The notes: generated from the letters alone by a model not told the origin. A DNA stretch of 64,000 bases from Nocardioides mesophilus (GCF_014395785.1 NZ_CP060713.1:2136501-2200500), one strand, 5' to 3'; numbered from the stretch's first letter, positions 25,516 to 33,875 are shown. Made by a program: numbers and translations.

Positions 25516-27120
25516 CTAGTGCGTGACGGCTCCCTCGGCGCCGGCCCCGGTCAGGGACCGGACCTCCAGCTCCTCGTACGCCGCCACCGCCGCGGGGTCG
25601 TTCGAGGTGACCGTGCCGAGCCAGCCGAACAGGAAGCCGGCCGGGATCGAGATGATCCCGGGGTTGCTCAGCGGGAACCACGACCAGTCGTGGCCGGTGA
25701 ACAGCGCGGTCTCGCTGCCGGAGACCACCGGCGAGGAGGCGACCAGCACCAGCGAGGTGAGCAGTCCGCCGTAGATCGCCCAGGTGGCGCCGCGGGTGTT
25801 GAACCGGCGCCAGAACAGGTTGAACAGCAACGACGGCAGGTTCGCCGAGGCGGCGACCGCGAAGGCCAGCGCCACCAGGAACGCGATGTTGAGCTTCTGC
25901 GCCGGGATCGCCAGCGCGATGGAGATGCCGCCGATGACGAACGCGGCGATCCGGGCGACCTTCACCTCGTCCTTCTCCGACGCGGTGCCGCGCTTGAAGA
26001 CGCTGGCGTAGAGGTCGTGCGCCACCGACGACGCCGAGGTCAGCGTCAGGCCGGCGACCACCGCGAGGATGGTCGCGAAGGCGACCGCCGAGATCAGCGC
26101 GAGCAGCACCGCGCCGCCGGTCGTCCCGGCTCCGCCGCCGACAGCCTCGGCCAGCAACGGTGAGGCCAGGTTGCCGCCGCTCTTGGCCACGGCGCTCTCC
26201 GGGCCGGTGTCGAGCAGGGCCGCGGCACCGAAGCCGAGGACCAGCGTCATCAGGTAGAACAGGCCGATGAGGGTGATCGCCCACAGCACCGAGGTCCGGG
26301 CGTCCTTGGCCGTCGGCACCGTGTAGAACCGGATCAGGATGTGCGGCAGGCCGGCGGTGCCGAGCACCAGGGCCAGGGCCAGGCTGATGAAGTCGATCTT
26401 GCTGGTCAGGTTCACGCCGTACTTGAGACCCGGGTTGAGGAACGCGTCTCCCTTGCCGGTGTTCTGCGCCGCGGCGCCGAGCAGGTCGGAGATGTTGAAG
26501 TTGAACTTCGCCAGCACCAGGACGGTGATCAGGATGGTGCCGGCCATCAGCAGCACGGCCTTGACGATCTGCACCCAGGTGGTGCCCTTCATGCCGCCCA
26601 CGGTGACGTAGAAGATCATCAGCAGGCCGACGCCCACGATCGTGAAGTTCTTCAGCGACTCGCTCTCCACCCCGAGCAGCAGCGCCACCAGCGAGCCGGC
26701 GCCGACCATCTGGGCGAGCAGGTAGAAGACCGAGACCACCACGGTCGAGGTCGCCGCCGCGGTGCGCACCGGGCGCTGACGCATCCGGTAGGCGAGCTGG
26801 TCGGCCATCGTGTAGCGGCCGGAGTTGCGCAGCAGCTCGGCGACGAGCAGCAGTGCCACCAGCCAGGCGACCAGGAACCCGATCGAGTACAGGAAGCCGT
26901 CGTAGCCGTTGAGCGCGATCGCGCCGGAGATGCCCAGGAACGACGCGGCCGACATGTAGTCGCCGGAGATCGCCATGCCGTTCTGGACGCCGCTGAACGA
27001 GCGGCCGCCGGCGTAGAAGTCCGCCGCGCCGCTGGACTGGCGGCTCGCCCAGAAGGTGATGCCGACCGTGATCGCGACGACCACGAGGAACAGCACGGTG
27101 GTGAGGTGCTCGGTGCTCAT
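25516..27120 (-). CDS. actP: cation/acetate symporter (SSS family, ActP-like)
   Basis: This 534-residue sodium:solute symporter has about thirteen hydrophobic helices, with family sequence FYAGGRSFSGVQNGMAISGD and YMSAASFLGISG near the N-terminus. ActP imports acetate and other short carboxylates. ATG 27120 overlaps the stop of the DUF485 gene (ATGA), the usual coupling of this pair. The open frame continues upstream but lacks similarity. Context with acs and an upstream Crp-type site supports acetate as substrate. Pyruvate or propionate cannot be excluded. Confidence 0.9.
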   Translation of the reverse strand: MSTEHLTTVLFLVVVAITVGITFWASRQSSGAADFYAGGRSFSGVQNGMAISGDYMSAASFLGISGAIALNGYDGFLYSIGFLVAWLVALLLVAELLRNSGRYTMADQLAYRMRQRPVRTAAATSTVVVSVFYLLAQMVGAGSLVALLLGVESESLKNFTIVGVGLLMIFYVTVGGMKGTTWVQIVKAVLLMAGTILITVLVLAKFNFNISDLLGAAAQNTGKGDAFLNPGLKYGVNLTSKIDFISLALALVLGTAGLPHILIRFYTVPTAKDARTSVLWAITLIGLFYLMTLVLGFGAAALLDTGPESAVAKSGGNLASPLLAEAVGGGAGTTGGAVLLALISAVAFATILAVVAGLTLTSASSVAHDLYASVFKRGTASEKDEVKVARIAAFVIGGISIALAIPAQKLNIAFLVALAFAVAASANLPSLLFNLFWRRFNTRGATWAIYGGLLTSLVLVASSPVVSGSETALFTGHDWSWFPLSNPGIISIPAGFLFGWLGTVTSNDPAAVAAYEELEVRSLTGAGAEGAVTH

Positions 27121-27467
27121 CGGCCGACCTCCGCGTCGTAGCGCCGCTCCAGGGTCCGCGCCAGTGGGTCGAGCGCCTTCGCGGCGTGCCGGGAGTAGAG
27201 CCAGGCGATGAGGAACGTCGAGGCGAACTGCAGCAGCCCGAGCACGAGGGCGACGTTGATGTTGCCGACGACCTTGAGGGACATGAAGTCGTTGGCCCAG
27301 ATCGAGAGGATCACGTAGAGCAGGTACCAGGCGAGGAAGGCGACGGTCCACGGGATCGCGAACGCGCGGTAGGCCTTGCGGAGCCGGTGGAACTCGTCGG
27401 TGGCGGCGAGGTCGCGGTAGACCGCGTGCCCCGAGGTCTGGTGCGGTGTCTGGGTGGGTTCGGCCAC
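27117..27467 (-). CDS. DUF485 membrane protein (YjcH-like partner of ActP)
   Basis: This 116-residue protein has a cytoplasmic head with the family sequence FHRLRKAYRAFAIPWTVAF, two transmembrane helices and a tail ending ERRYDAEVGR. DUF485 proteins are encoded directly ahead of ActP-type symporters and probably assist them. The start is GTG 27467. A Crp-type palindrome lies 61-76 nt upstream. Confidence 0.88.
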   Translation of the reverse strand: MAEPTQTPHQTSGHAVYRDLAATDEFHRLRKAYRAFAIPWTVAFLAWYLLYVILSIWANDFMSLKVVGNINVALVLGLLQFASTFLIAWLYSRHAAKALDPLARTLERRYDAEVGR

Positions 27468-27527
27468 GGAGGATCACTCCAATCTCGGGCTCCGGCCGGG
27501 CGCAGGCGCGCCGGACCGTGGTGAGCT

Positions 27528-27543
27528 TGTGACGCGAGTCACG
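27528..27543. promoter_or_regulatory. Crp/GlxR-type site upstream of DUF485-actP
   Basis: TGTGACGCGAGTCACG fits the cAMP-receptor consensus TGTGA-N6-TCACA in nine of ten half-site bases. It is also an internal perfect palindrome, GTGAC-GCGA-GTCAC. It lies in the 197-nt gap between the second symporter and the DUF485 gene. The rest of 27468-27664 shows no gene. Confidence 0.6.
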
Positions 27544-27664
27544 CTAGGAGCCCGCGGGACCCGCGGACACGACCGGCGCGCGCCGCTGCGGCCAGCGGAA
27601 CGACCGTTGCGCCGTGCGGCGCCCCGACGGCGACGAGCGGTCGGCGCCTGCGAGGGCGCAGAGG

Positions 27665-29194
27665 TCAGCGCGGTGAGGGACCTCGGTCCAGGTCGACGGT
27701 CTCCGGGGTGTGCAGCCGCACCATCGTCCGGGCCACGTTGCGGGGCAGCCGGTGCGGGGTGGCGAGCGAGACCAGCGCCATCGTCGCGAAGGCGATCGGC
27801 ACGGTGGCGGCGGCCGGCTGGGAGACCAGGGCGCCGGCCAGCCCCGCGGGGGTCGCCTCGGCCAGCGTGACCACGACCGCCCCGCCGGACAGGCAGCCGC
27901 CGACCAGCAGCCCGGCGATGGCGCCGGCGTCGGTGAGCCGTCGCCACCAGATCCCGAGCACCAGCAGCGGGCAGAACGTCGAGGCGGCGACGGCGAAGGC
28001 CAGGCCGACCGCGCGGGCCACCCCGACCCCCTCGGCGAGCACCGCGAGCAGCAGCGGCACCGTCACGGCCACGACGGCCGCGGCCTGGAAGGAGCGCACG
28101 CCGCGGAAGGTGCGCCCCATGACGTCCTGGCTCAGCACGCCCGCCACCGCGATCGTCAGGCCGGAGGAGGTGGAGAGGAACGCCGCGAACGCGCCGGCCG
28201 TGGTCAGCGCCGAGAGCAGGTCCCCGCCGAGCCCCGGCACCATCCGCGACGGCAGCTCGAGCACCACGGTGTCGGTCGCGCCGCCGGCGATCAGGTCCGG
28301 GGCGTAGAGCCTCCCGAGGGCGCCGTACACGGGCGGCAGCACGTAGAACAGCCCGAGCAGCGCGAGCACCACCAGCGTCGTACGACGTGCGGTCCGCCCG
28401 TCCGGGTTGGTGTAGAAGCGGACCACCACGTGCGGGAGGCCCATCGTGCCGAGGAAGGTGGCCACGATGATCGAGTAGGTGGTGTAGAGCGGGTAGGCGC
28501 TCGCGGAGTCCAGCGGCGAGGCCCACAGGTCGCCGTGCACGCCGTTGGTGACCGTCGTGGCGTCCGCCGGCGAGGTGGCCCCGTCGCCGACCCACACCGA
28601 GAGCAGGAACATCGCCGGCACCAGCAGCGCGGTCAGCTTGAGCCAGAACTGGAACGCCTGCACGAACGTGATGCTGCGCATGCCGCCGAAGAACACGTTG
28701 ACCAGCACGACCACCCCGACGGCGACCCCGCCGACCCAGGGGCGGGTCCCGGCGACCGTGCCCAGCGAGAGGCCGGCACCCTGGAACTGCGGCATCAGGT
28801 AGAGCCAGCCGATGGCGACCACGAGCACCGAGGAGATGGTCCGCACCGGGCGGGACTCCAGCCGGGCCTCGGCGAAGTCGGGCAGCGTGTAGGCGCCGGA
28901 GCGGCGCAGCGGGGCCGCCACCAGGACCAGCAGCACGAGGTAGCCGGCGGTCCAGCCGACCGGGTACCACAGCATGTCCGCGCCGAAGGCGAGCACCAGC
29001 CCGGCCACGCCGAGGAAGGAGGCGGCGGAGAGGTACTCCCCGCCGATCGCGGAGGCGTTGAGGGCCGGGCGCACCGACCGGGAGGCGACGAAGAAGTCGC
29101 TGGTGGTGCGCGAGAACCGCCACCCGTAGGCACCGATCCCCAGCGTGGCGACCGCCACCAGCACCACCGCGCTCAGCGCCCAGCCCGAGCCCAT
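27665..29194 (-). CDS. sodium:solute symporter (SSS family), second copy
   Basis: This 509-residue transporter has about thirteen hydrophobic helices and the SSS sequences FFVASRSVRPALNASAIGGE and YLSAASFLGVAG. It is related to the acetate permease but clearly distinct in sequence. It is the last gene of a run that includes a LytS-type kinase, a LytTR regulator and a small membrane protein. This resembles systems where LytS/LytTR pairs control a carboxylate transporter. The substrate is probably a short carboxylate (inference). Confidence 0.87.
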   Translation of the reverse strand: MGSGWALSAVVLVAVATLGIGAYGWRFSRTTSDFFVASRSVRPALNASAIGGEYLSAASFLGVAGLVLAFGADMLWYPVGWTAGYLVLLVLVAAPLRRSGAYTLPDFAEARLESRPVRTISSVLVVAIGWLYLMPQFQGAGLSLGTVAGTRPWVGGVAVGVVVLVNVFFGGMRSITFVQAFQFWLKLTALLVPAMFLLSVWVGDGATSPADATTVTNGVHGDLWASPLDSASAYPLYTTYSIIVATFLGTMGLPHVVVRFYTNPDGRTARRTTLVVLALLGLFYVLPPVYGALGRLYAPDLIAGGATDTVVLELPSRMVPGLGGDLLSALTTAGAFAAFLSTSSGLTIAVAGVLSQDVMGRTFRGVRSFQAAAVVAVTVPLLLAVLAEGVGVARAVGLAFAVAASTFCPLLVLGIWWRRLTDAGAIAGLLVGGCLSGGAVVVTLAEATPAGLAGALVSQPAAATVPIAFATMALVSLATPHRLPRNVARTMVRLHTPETVDLDRGPSPR

Positions 29195-29200
29195 GGCTGC

Positions 29201-29578
29201 CTACTCGCGCTCGACGACGTCGGCGAAGTCCCGCTCGTTGCGCTCCGCGGCCCGGACGTAGAACCAGGCCAGCGCGAACAGGAACGGGTAGACGGCGAAC
29301 GCCAGCAGCACCCAGGTGACCGGCATCCCCAGCAGCCGGGCGTCAGTCAGCGCCGGCACCGCCCGGAACAGCAGCGGCAGTGCGCCGACGGTGAGCGCGA
29401 GCGAGGCCAGGACCAGGGCGGCCAGCCGGCCCTGGGCGCGCAGCAGCGAGGACATGTAGACCTCGCCGAGCTGGGTCTGGGCGTCGATCTCCGAGGTGGC
29501 CTTGGACCGGCGCGGGCGCACCGCGTCGGTGCGCGGGCTGGTGACCCGGACCCGGCGCGGCGGGTCGGCCGGCGTCAC
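29201..29578 (-). CDS. small membrane protein, two transmembrane helices (symporter partner)
   Basis: This 125-residue protein has a basic N-terminus (RRVRVTSPRTDAVRPRRSKA), two hydrophobic helices at about 55-75 and 85-108, and the tail AAERNERDFADVVERE. The layout and position directly ahead of an SSS transporter resemble DUF485 partners, but sequence similarity is not obvious. GTG 29578 overlaps the LytTR regulator stop by four bases. The symporter start lies 6 nt beyond the TAG stop. Confidence 0.75.
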   Translation of the reverse strand: MTPADPPRRVRVTSPRTDAVRPRRSKATSEIDAQTQLGEVYMSSLLRAQGRLAALVLASLALTVGALPLLFRAVPALTDARLLGMPVTWVLLAFAVYPFLFALAWFYVRAAERNERDFADVVERE

Positions 29579-30324
29579 CGGCCGGTCCCGCCCGGCCGGG
29601 CCCGGCGCACCAGCAGGTCGCGCAGCTCGCGGGTGTGCCGGCGGCTGACGACCAGCTCCCGGGTCCCGACCAGCACGCTGCACCGGCCGCCGTCCATCCG
29701 GACCTCGACGATGTGCGGCAGCGAGACCAGCAGCGAGCGGTGGATCCGCACGAACCCGGCGGGTCGCCACTGCTCCTCCAGGGTGGTCAGCGGGCTCCGG
29801 ATCAGGTGGCTGCCGCCGGCGGTGTGGAGCCGCGCGTAGTCGCCGTGCGCCTCGACGTACTGGACCTCCGAGCGGGAGATGAACCGGGTGACCCCGCCGA
29901 GCTCGACCGGGATGCTGTCGTCCTCGTCGCGGGACTCGGGCGTGCCGGTCGACTCCACCACCCGGCGGACCGCCTCGGCGAGCCGGTCCTCGCGCACCGG
30001 CTTGAGGACGTAGTCGACCGCGTTCAGCTCGAAGGCGTCGACCGCGTGCTCGTCGTGGGCGGTGATGAAGACGACCGGGGGCGGGGTTCGGAACCGCGAG
30101 AGCACCTTGGCCAGCTCGAGCCCGGACAGGCCGGGCATCCGGATGTCGGTGAAGACCGCCCCGACCCCGCCGACCTGGAGCACCCGCAGCGCCTCGGCGG
30201 CGTTGTCGGTGGTGGTGACCGTGCCGATCCGGGGGTCGCGCTGGAGCAGCCAGGACAGCTCGTCGAGGGCAGGCTGCTCGTCGTCGACGACGAGAACGTC
30301 GAGCAGGACGGGATTTCCGGTCAC
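29575..30324 (-). CDS. LytTR-family response regulator
   Basis: This 249-residue regulator has a receiver domain (1-125) with the acidic pair D14/D15, phosphoacceptor D60 in TDIRMPGLSG, and K108 in VLKPV. A LytTR DNA-binding domain occupies the C-terminal ~100 residues (FISRSEVQYVEAHGDYARLH, then IHRSLLVSLPHIVEVR). LytTR proteins bind paired direct repeats. It overlaps the kinase gene by four bases. The symporter downstream is the likely target. Confidence 0.92.
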   Translation of the reverse strand: MTGNPVLLDVLVVDDEQPALDELSWLLQRDPRIGTVTTTDNAAEALRVLQVGGVGAVFTDIRMPGLSGLELAKVLSRFRTPPPVVFITAHDEHAVDAFELNAVDYVLKPVREDRLAEAVRRVVESTGTPESRDEDDSIPVELGGVTRFISRSEVQYVEAHGDYARLHTAGGSHLIRSPLTTLEEQWRPAGFVRIHRSLLVSLPHIVEVRMDGGRCSVLVGTRELVVSRRHTRELRDLLVRRARPGGTGR

Positions 30325-31445
30325 GGGTGGACTCCAGGGGCGTATTTCGGCACTCGAACGATAACCTTCGTCCCGGCCGAGGGGGCGGTCTCCACCACAA
30401 GTCCGTAGTCGTCACCGAACGCCGAGCGCAGCCGTGCGTCCACGTTGCCGAGCCCGACCGAGTCGGTCTCGGGGTCCCCGGCGAGCACCCGGCGCACCTT
30501 CTCGGGGTCCTCCCCGACCCCGTCGTCCTCCACCGAGATCATCGCCTCGCTGCCGTTGTCCTCGGCGATGATCGAGATCCGGCCGGAGCCGGCCTTCTGC
30601 TCCAGCCCGTGGCGTACGGCGTTCTCCACCAGCGGCTGCAGCGACAGGAACGGGACGACCACCGGCAGCACCTCCGGCGCGACCCGCAGGACCACGGTCA
30701 GCCGGTCGCCGAACCGGGCCTTCTCCAGCACCAGGTAGCGCTCGATCGAGTTCAGCTCCTCGGCCAGGGTGGTGAACTCGCCGTGCCGCCGGAACGAGTA
30801 GCGGGTGAAGTCGGCGAACTCCAGCAGCAGCTCGCGGGCCCGCTCGGGGTCGGTGCGCACGAACGAGGCGATCGCGTTGAGGGAGTTGTAGACGAAGTGC
30901 GGGCTGATCTGGGCCCGCAGCGCCCGGACCTCGGCCTCCATCAACCGGGTCCGGGAGGCGTCGAGCTCGGCGAGCTCGAGCTGGCCGGAGACCCAGCCGG
31001 CCACCTCCTCCGCGGCCCGGACCAGGGCGGCCGAGGCGGAGGGGACGAACACCTGGAAGGTGCCGATCACCCGCTCCTCCACGGTGAGCGGGGCGACGAT
31101 CACCTGCCGCAGGGGACAGCCCGGGTGTCCGCAGGGGATCGCGTCGCGCTGCAGCACCACGGTGCCGCCCTCGGCCACCACTCCCTGCGCGAGCGGGCCG
31201 GCCTGGTCCTGGTGGTGGTGCTGGCCGCCGTCCCAGGCGAGCAGCCGCTCCCGGTCGGTCAGCGCCACCGCCGGTGAGGCGAGCAGGCTGCGCAGGTGCC
31301 GCACGGAGCGCTGGGCGGAGGCCTCGGTCAGCCCGGCTCGCAGCGCCGGGGTGGCCAGCGCGGCGGTGTGCAGGGTGCGGAAGGTCGCCCGGTCCGCCTC
31401 GGTGCCGAGGTGTCCGCGGCGCAGCCAGCCGGGCCAGCCCGCCAT
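30321..31445 (-). CDS. LytS-type sensor histidine kinase without membrane segments
   Basis: This 374-residue kinase has an N-terminal GAF-like region and the HisKA_7TM/LytS dimerisation sequence ALRAQISPHFVYNSLNAIAS with phosphoacceptor H183. A HATPase domain contains VPFLSLQPLVENAVRHGL and DNGSEAMISVEDDGVG. No transmembrane helix is visible, so it senses a cytoplasmic signal. CGHPGCP at about 105-111 offers paired cysteines that might bind metal or respond to redox. It starts 1 nt after the methyltransferase stop. Confidence 0.9.
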   Translation of the reverse strand: MAGWPGWLRRGHLGTEADRATFRTLHTAALATPALRAGLTEASAQRSVRHLRSLLASPAVALTDRERLLAWDGGQHHHQDQAGPLAQGVVAEGGTVVLQRDAIPCGHPGCPLRQVIVAPLTVEERVIGTFQVFVPSASAALVRAAEEVAGWVSGQLELAELDASRTRLMEAEVRALRAQISPHFVYNSLNAIASFVRTDPERARELLLEFADFTRYSFRRHGEFTTLAEELNSIERYLVLEKARFGDRLTVVLRVAPEVLPVVVPFLSLQPLVENAVRHGLEQKAGSGRISIIAEDNGSEAMISVEDDGVGEDPEKVRRVLAGDPETDSVGLGNVDARLRSAFGDDYGLVVETAPSAGTKVIVRVPKYAPGVHP

Positions 31446-31446
31446 C

Positions 31447-32313
31447 TCAGGAGAAGTCGATCAACAGGGAGCCGGAGCCGTCCTCGCGGGGCGGCTCGAC
31501 CGGCTGGGGGCCACGGTCGGTCCGGCTCCCGCCGGGGCGCGGCGCGGGGGGCTCCTCCAACGCCGGGGCCCGGACCGTCGAGGCGAAGCACCTGGTCAGG
31601 TAGGGCAGCAGCATCCCGTCGTGGCCGCGCCCGTAGTCGTCGTAGAAGGCCTGGACCTTCTCCAGCACCCGTTCGCGCTCGGCGGCCGGCTTGACCGCCA
31701 CCGAGGAGCGGGAGAGCACCAGGTCGCGCAGCCGGCCGGGGTCCAGCGGCTGCCAGAACCGGAACGTCGAGGTCTCCACGAAGCCGAACCACTGCGAGGC
31801 GACGAGCAGCTGGGTCGGGTCGGTGTCCTGCTCCTGGGTGTCGAGCAGGGCGCCGAGCCGGCGTACCCAGGGGATCCGCTCGTCGCGCAGGTTCCAGGCC
31901 AGCGCGAGCCGGCCGCCGGGACGGAGCACCCGGGCGATCTCGGGCAGCGCCCGCTCCACGTCGAACCAGTGGAAGGCCTGGGCGCTGACCACCACGTCGA
32001 CGCTGCGCGCCGGCAGCGGGATGGCCTCGGCGGTGGCCACCGCGGTCGGGCAGTCGGGGTGGTGGTCGCGGAGCCGGTGCAGCATCTCCGGGAGCGGGTC
32101 GGTGGCGATCACCTCGTGCCCGAGGGCGAGCAGCTCGCCGGTGAGCTTGCCGGTGCCGGCGCCGAGCTCGAGGACCCGCACCGGGTGCGGTCCGGTGAGC
32201 CAGCCGGCCGCCTCGCGCGGATAGCTGGGCCGGGCCCGGTCGTAGGCGTCCGCGACCCCGGCGAACGACAGGGCGTGCGCGGAGTGGTCGGGGGTCCCGG
32301 AGATCGAGGTCAT
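31447..32313 (-). CDS. class I SAM-dependent methyltransferase
   Basis: This 288-residue protein has the SAM-binding motif VLELGAGTGKLTGELLALGH, motif II ATDPLPEML and post-motif sequence VVSAQAFHWFDVERALPEI, as in Methyltransf_11 proteins of small-molecule type. The last ~40 residues are Pro/Arg-rich and unlike the family. The methyl acceptor is unknown. ATG 32313 is chosen; the frame upstream is non-coding. It leads the operon into the LytS kinase and is divergent from the RHH-like gene. Confidence 0.85.
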   Translation of the reverse strand: MTSISGTPDHSAHALSFAGVADAYDRARPSYPREAAGWLTGPHPVRVLELGAGTGKLTGELLALGHEVIATDPLPEMLHRLRDHHPDCPTAVATAEAIPLPARSVDVVVSAQAFHWFDVERALPEIARVLRPGGRLALAWNLRDERIPWVRRLGALLDTQEQDTDPTQLLVASQWFGFVETSTFRFWQPLDPGRLRDLVLSRSSVAVKPAAERERVLEKVQAFYDDYGRGHDGMLLPYLTRCFASTVRAPALEEPPAPRPGGSRTDRGPQPVEPPREDGSGSLLIDFS

Positions 32314-32368
32314 CGGGCCCGAGGCTACCAACGTCCGGCGCCGCCCCTTGAAGCCGCAGGAGTGACGA

Positions 32369-32390
32369 GTAATGATGATTACATGATTAC
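32369..32390. promoter_or_regulatory. AT-rich palindrome overlapping a start codon (candidate operator)
   Basis: GTAAT (32369-32373) and ATTAC (32378-32382) form an inverted repeat with a 4-nt centre. A second ATTAC follows at 32386-32390. The ATG of the downstream gene (32383-32385) lies between the two ATTAC copies. The AT content is striking in this genome. Autoregulation by the encoded RHH-like protein is plausible. Confidence 0.5.
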
Positions 32391-32904
32391 TAACGAACAG
32401 CTGGAACGGGTGCGGGGCTGGTTCGCCGGCCGCCTGCCCGAGGAGTGGCGGGTCGCGCCGGCCGAGGTCACGGTCGACCGCGACGAGATCACCGTGGTGC
32501 TGACCATCGGTGACGTGGACCTGGCGGACGGTACGGCGGCCGCGGAGGTCGAGGAGGCCCGGATCGGCCGGGCCAAGGGGTTCCGGGAGAACACCCGGGA
32601 GGCGCGGATGGCGATCGCCCGGGAGGCCGAGCGCCGCTACGAGCGCAAGGTGTCGTGGGGCGTCCGGGTCGGCGAGCACCGGGAGCTCTTCACCCACCTC
32701 GCCGCCCCGGTGATGACCCGGCTCCGGCAGCCGCAGCGGCAGGTGCTCGACACCCTGGTCGACGCCGGCGTGGCCAGGTCCCGGTCCGAGGCGCTCGCCT
32801 GGTGCGTGCGCCTGGTCGGCCAGCACGAGCAGGACTGGCTGGCCGAGCTGCGCGAGGCGATGACCCACGTCGCCGAGGTGCGCCACAACGGCCCCGCGGC
32901 CTGA
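32383..32904 (+). CDS. hypothetical protein with ribbon-helix-helix-like C-terminus
   Basis: The 173-residue protein is not recognised as a named family. The N-terminal half (MITNEQLERVRGWFAGRLPE, then EEARIGRAKGFRENTREARM) is charged and helical. The C-terminal half, VLDTLVDAGVARSRSEALAW, resembles the beta-helix-turn-helix of RHH/CopG-like repressors. No toxin-like partner adjoins it. There is no Shine-Dalgarno, and the ATG sits inside an AT-rich palindrome, so leaderless translation and self-repression are likely guesses. Confidence 0.7.
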   Translation: MITNEQLERVRGWFAGRLPEEWRVAPAEVTVDRDEITVVLTIGDVDLADGTAAAEVEEARIGRAKGFRENTREARMAIAREAERRYERKVSWGVRVGEHRELFTHLAAPVMTRLRQPQRQVLDTLVDAGVARSRSEALAWCVRLVGQHEQDWLAELREAMTHVAEVRHNGPAA

Positions 32905-32957
32905 GGCTCGACGGGCCGGCGCCCGCCCGCCCGCAGCGGCCCGACTACGCTGCGGGC

Positions 32958-33686
32958 GTGCCTGACATCGACCCGCTGGCCCGGCTCGCCTCGCTCGAGG
33001 GGGTCGGCTCCGCGATGGCTGCCACCCGTGACGGCATCGACGCGCTGCTGCGGGACCGCGGTCTGCGCCGCACCCCGCCTGAGACCACCGGGGAGTCCCT
33101 GCTCCGCGGGGCCGTGGCCAGCGCCGTGCTCGAGGGGGCACAGGCCACGGTGGACGAGGTCCGCTCCGGGGGCGGAGGACCGGTCGCGCTGGCCGCCGTA
33201 CGGGTGAGCGCGGAGCTGCTCGGGCTGGCGCCGGTGCTGGCCACCGCGCCGCTGCAGGCGCTGGCCCGGATCCACACGCTGGCCGCCAAGGGGGAGGTGC
33301 CCGAGGCCGACCTTGGCCGTCCCCGCGCCGCCGAGGCGGCCGCCCGGCTCCAGGACCTGGCGGCGACGCTGTCGGCGACCACGAGCGCGCCCGCGCTGGT
33401 GGTCGCCGCCGTCGCGCACGCCGAGATCGTCACCGCGGCGCCGTTCGTGTCGCACAACGGCATCGTGGCCAGGGCGGCCGAGCGGCTGCTGATCGTCTCC
33501 CGCGGGGTCGACGCGACCTCGCTGACGGTGCCCGAGGCCGGCCACCTCGCGCTGCGCCGGGAGTACGAGTCCAACCTGCGTGCCTACCGCGACGGTGGCC
33601 GGGCGGGGGTGCAGGCCTGGCTGCTGTACGCCGCCGAGGCCTACGCCAAGGGGGCCGAGGCGAGCCCGCTGGTCGAGCCCCGCTGA
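32958..33686 (+). CDS. degenerate Fic-family protein
   Basis: The 242-residue protein keeps the Fic fold sequence around the active loop. Where active Fic AMP-transferases have HPFxxGNGRxxR, it reads APFVSHNGIVAR (161-172), so the catalytic His, the first Gly and the first Arg are lost. The N-terminal inhibitory helix motif [S/T]xxxE[G/N] is present as S55-AVL-E59-G60. It is therefore unlikely to transfer AMP and may bind a nucleotide or a partner. It sits where Rv3662c does relative to the HAD phosphatase. The start is GTG 32958. Confidence 0.75.
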   Translation: MPDIDPLARLASLEGVGSAMAATRDGIDALLRDRGLRRTPPETTGESLLRGAVASAVLEGAQATVDEVRSGGGGPVALAAVRVSAELLGLAPVLATAPLQALARIHTLAAKGEVPEADLGRPRAAEAAARLQDLAATLSATTSAPALVVAAVAHAEIVTAAPFVSHNGIVARAAERLLIVSRGVDATSLTVPEAGHLALRREYESNLRAYRDGGRAGVQAWLLYAAEAYAKGAEASPLVEPR

Positions 33687-33699
33687 GCACACATGCGAA

Positions 33700-33732
33700 C
33701 GGCACTCCCGCCTCGAGGAGGTCGGAGTGCCG
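33700..33732. terminator. terminator hairpin shared by the Fic-like gene and the Ms1-like RNA
   Basis: CGGCACTCC (33700-33708) pairs perfectly with GGAGTGCCG (33724-33732) around a 15-nt loop that contains CCTCGAGG. It lies 13 nt after the Fic-like stop on the plus strand. It also forms the 3' end of the structured RNA predicted on the minus strand, so it can act in both directions. Confidence 0.8.
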
Positions 33733-33870
33733 CCGCTGACACGTGAGACGCCGGCTACCAGGCGTGCACCGAAGATGTTGCCGCGGGAGTCCCGAGGACA
33801 ACGCCCATAGGAAGGGTAGGTCGCCGCGTGGGTACCAGGCTCACGTGCGGGTTGTTCAGTTGTGCTTCTG
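33700..33870 (-). ncRNA. ms1: probable Ms1-type (6S-like, RNA polymerase-associated) small RNA
   Basis: The 269-nt gap between the Fic-like gene and the HAD phosphatase holds a strongly folded segment. CACGTGAG (33740-33747) pairs with CTCACGTG (33840-33847) to close a domain containing ACGCC/GGCGT (33748-33765), GTTG/CAAC (33777-33802) and CGGG/CCCG (33784-33794). On the minus strand it lies downstream of a TTGTGG-N17-TACAAA promoter and ends in the 33700-33732 hairpin. In M. tuberculosis the Ms1 homologue MTS2823 lies between Rv3661 and Rv3662c in the same orientation as Rv3661, the position seen here. Ms1 binds core RNA polymerase. The assignment rests on synteny and structure, not on sequence comparison. 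Confidence 0.6.
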
Positions 33871-33875
33871 TCCTC

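Noticed and set aside
20624-25519. Rightward 1631-codon open frame
   Set aside because: It is antisense to five recognisable genes (hydrolase, holin-like, nhaA, acs) and has no domain similarity.
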